Shown here one piece after another: positions 63,613-64,000 of a stretch of DNA of 64,000 nucleotides. Under the pieces are notes generated by a model that made no database searches, was not told the origin of the DNA, and saw only the letters and a list, made by a program, of their open reading frames with translations. The position numbers were made by a program, and so were the translations under genes. Source of the DNA: Methylopila sp. Yamaguchi (GTDB taxonomy: Bacteria; Pseudomonadota; Alphaproteobacteria; Rhizobiales; Methylopilaceae); the NCBI RefSeq assembly GCF_002897035.1, contig NZ_BAUX01000002.1, positions 1 through 64,000 of the forward strand, read 5' to 3'. Each line of letters opens with the position of its first letter. The first letter of the stretch is position 1.

Positions 63613-64000
63613 ATGACCACCGTGACCAAGCGCGACGCGCTGAAACTCTTGGGCGGGGCTGCGCTTGCAGCGCCCTTCGCCGGCGCTCTTCCGGCGTTCG
63701 CGGCGCGCGAGAACGAGCTGAACATCCTGTGCTGGGAGGGCTACAACTCCGCGCAGGTGCTGGACCCCTACCGATCCGCCAAATCCGCCACCGTCAAGGC
63801 CGAGAGCCTCACCAACGATCCCACCATGATCAACCGGCTTCGGGCCGGCGAGACCAAGGTCTGGGACCTGATCAACGTCAACAACCCCTGGGCTCGCAAG
63901 GCGATGTATCCAGAGGGCCTGATCAAGCCGCTGCCGAAGGCCGAATTCGAGCCCTTCTTCGATAAGATGCTGCCTCAATTCAAGGCGCCGTACCGCTGGG
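63613..64000 (+). CDS. PotD-like polyamine/spermidine ABC transporter binding protein (3' truncated)
   Basis: The first 129 residues are visible. The N-terminal signal (TKRDALKLLGGAALAAPFAG) has a Lys-Arg pair, so it may be Sec or an atypical Tat signal. The mature start NELNILCWEGYNSAQVLDPY matches PotD/PotF-type family 1 binding proteins, followed by LRAGETKVWDLINVNNPWA. It would bind putrescine, spermidine or a related amine in the periplasm. The gene runs off the right edge, so the transporter partners cannot be seen. Confidence 0.85.
   Translation, partial: MTTVTKRDALKLLGGAALAAPFAGALPAFAARENELNILCWEGYNSAQVLDPYRSAKSATVKAESLTNDPTMINRLRAGETKVWDLINVNNPWARKAMYPEGLIKPLPKAEFEPFFDKMLPQFKAPYRW

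Overview
This window looks like chromosome from a high-GC alphaproteobacterium of the order Hyphomicrobiales (Rhizobiales). The main pointers are a giant Growth-Pole-Ring-like protein, two IalB-family proteins, a sixA-ycjX-ycjF block, the dusB-ntrB-ntrC order, fused ispDF, a DUF3126-cysE pair and Rhizobiales-type intergenic palindromes. The genus cannot be fixed from sequence reading alone. There is no prophage, insertion sequence, CRISPR array or rRNA. The only RNA gene seen is tRNA-Leu(UAA).

Layout. 0-3.6 kb: the tail of a probable DEAD-box helicase, a tandem pair of secreted esterases and an aldo/keto reductase. 3.7-7.5 kb: an arsenic operon (arsR-acr3-arsC-arsH-MFS) with a visible operator. 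7.6-14.9 kb: tRNA-Leu and housekeeping genes (gpt, a CinA-type MoaB-fold protein, sfsA, ialB, a MoxR ATPase, a DnaQ-like exonuclease, aroC). 14.9-22.6 kb: the sixA-ycjX-ycjF operon divergent from an orphan histidine phosphotransfer protein, then a ferredoxin and its probable reductase, an M48 protease and a VWA protein. 22.9-30.3 kb: one 7.4-kb gene for a membrane-anchored protein of about 2,463 residues, built largely from exact 88-residue and 18-residue helical repeats. It resembles the Agrobacterium Growth Pole Ring protein.

30.3-36.7 kb: a small membrane/exported pair, a four-gene MCE (Mla-type) lipid transporter operon and a lone dgcN-like gene. 36.8-42.2 kb: the nitrogen regulators dusB-ntrB-ntrC, divergent from ispDF-pncC. 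42.4-51.1 kb: a gamma-carbonic anhydrase, cysE, a hydrolase, two flavin monooxygenases (one UbiH-like), a SUKH-like protein and an SDR. 51.1-64 kb: an AEC transporter, an LpxL-like acyltransferase, a malyl-CoA-lyase-like enzyme, hspQ, a second ialB, a peptide-binding protein followed by a degenerate adenylate-forming enzyme, a DsbA-like protein, argC, a cluster of palindromic repeats, acuI-like and fabG-like reductases, and the start of a PotD-like binding protein.

Most of the region is ordinary core chromosome with tightly overlapping operons. The features most worth a second look are the two repeat regimes in the giant ring-type protein, the sixA/Hpt divergent pair, the degenerate adenylate-forming protein, and the 19-residue repeats in the MCE protein.
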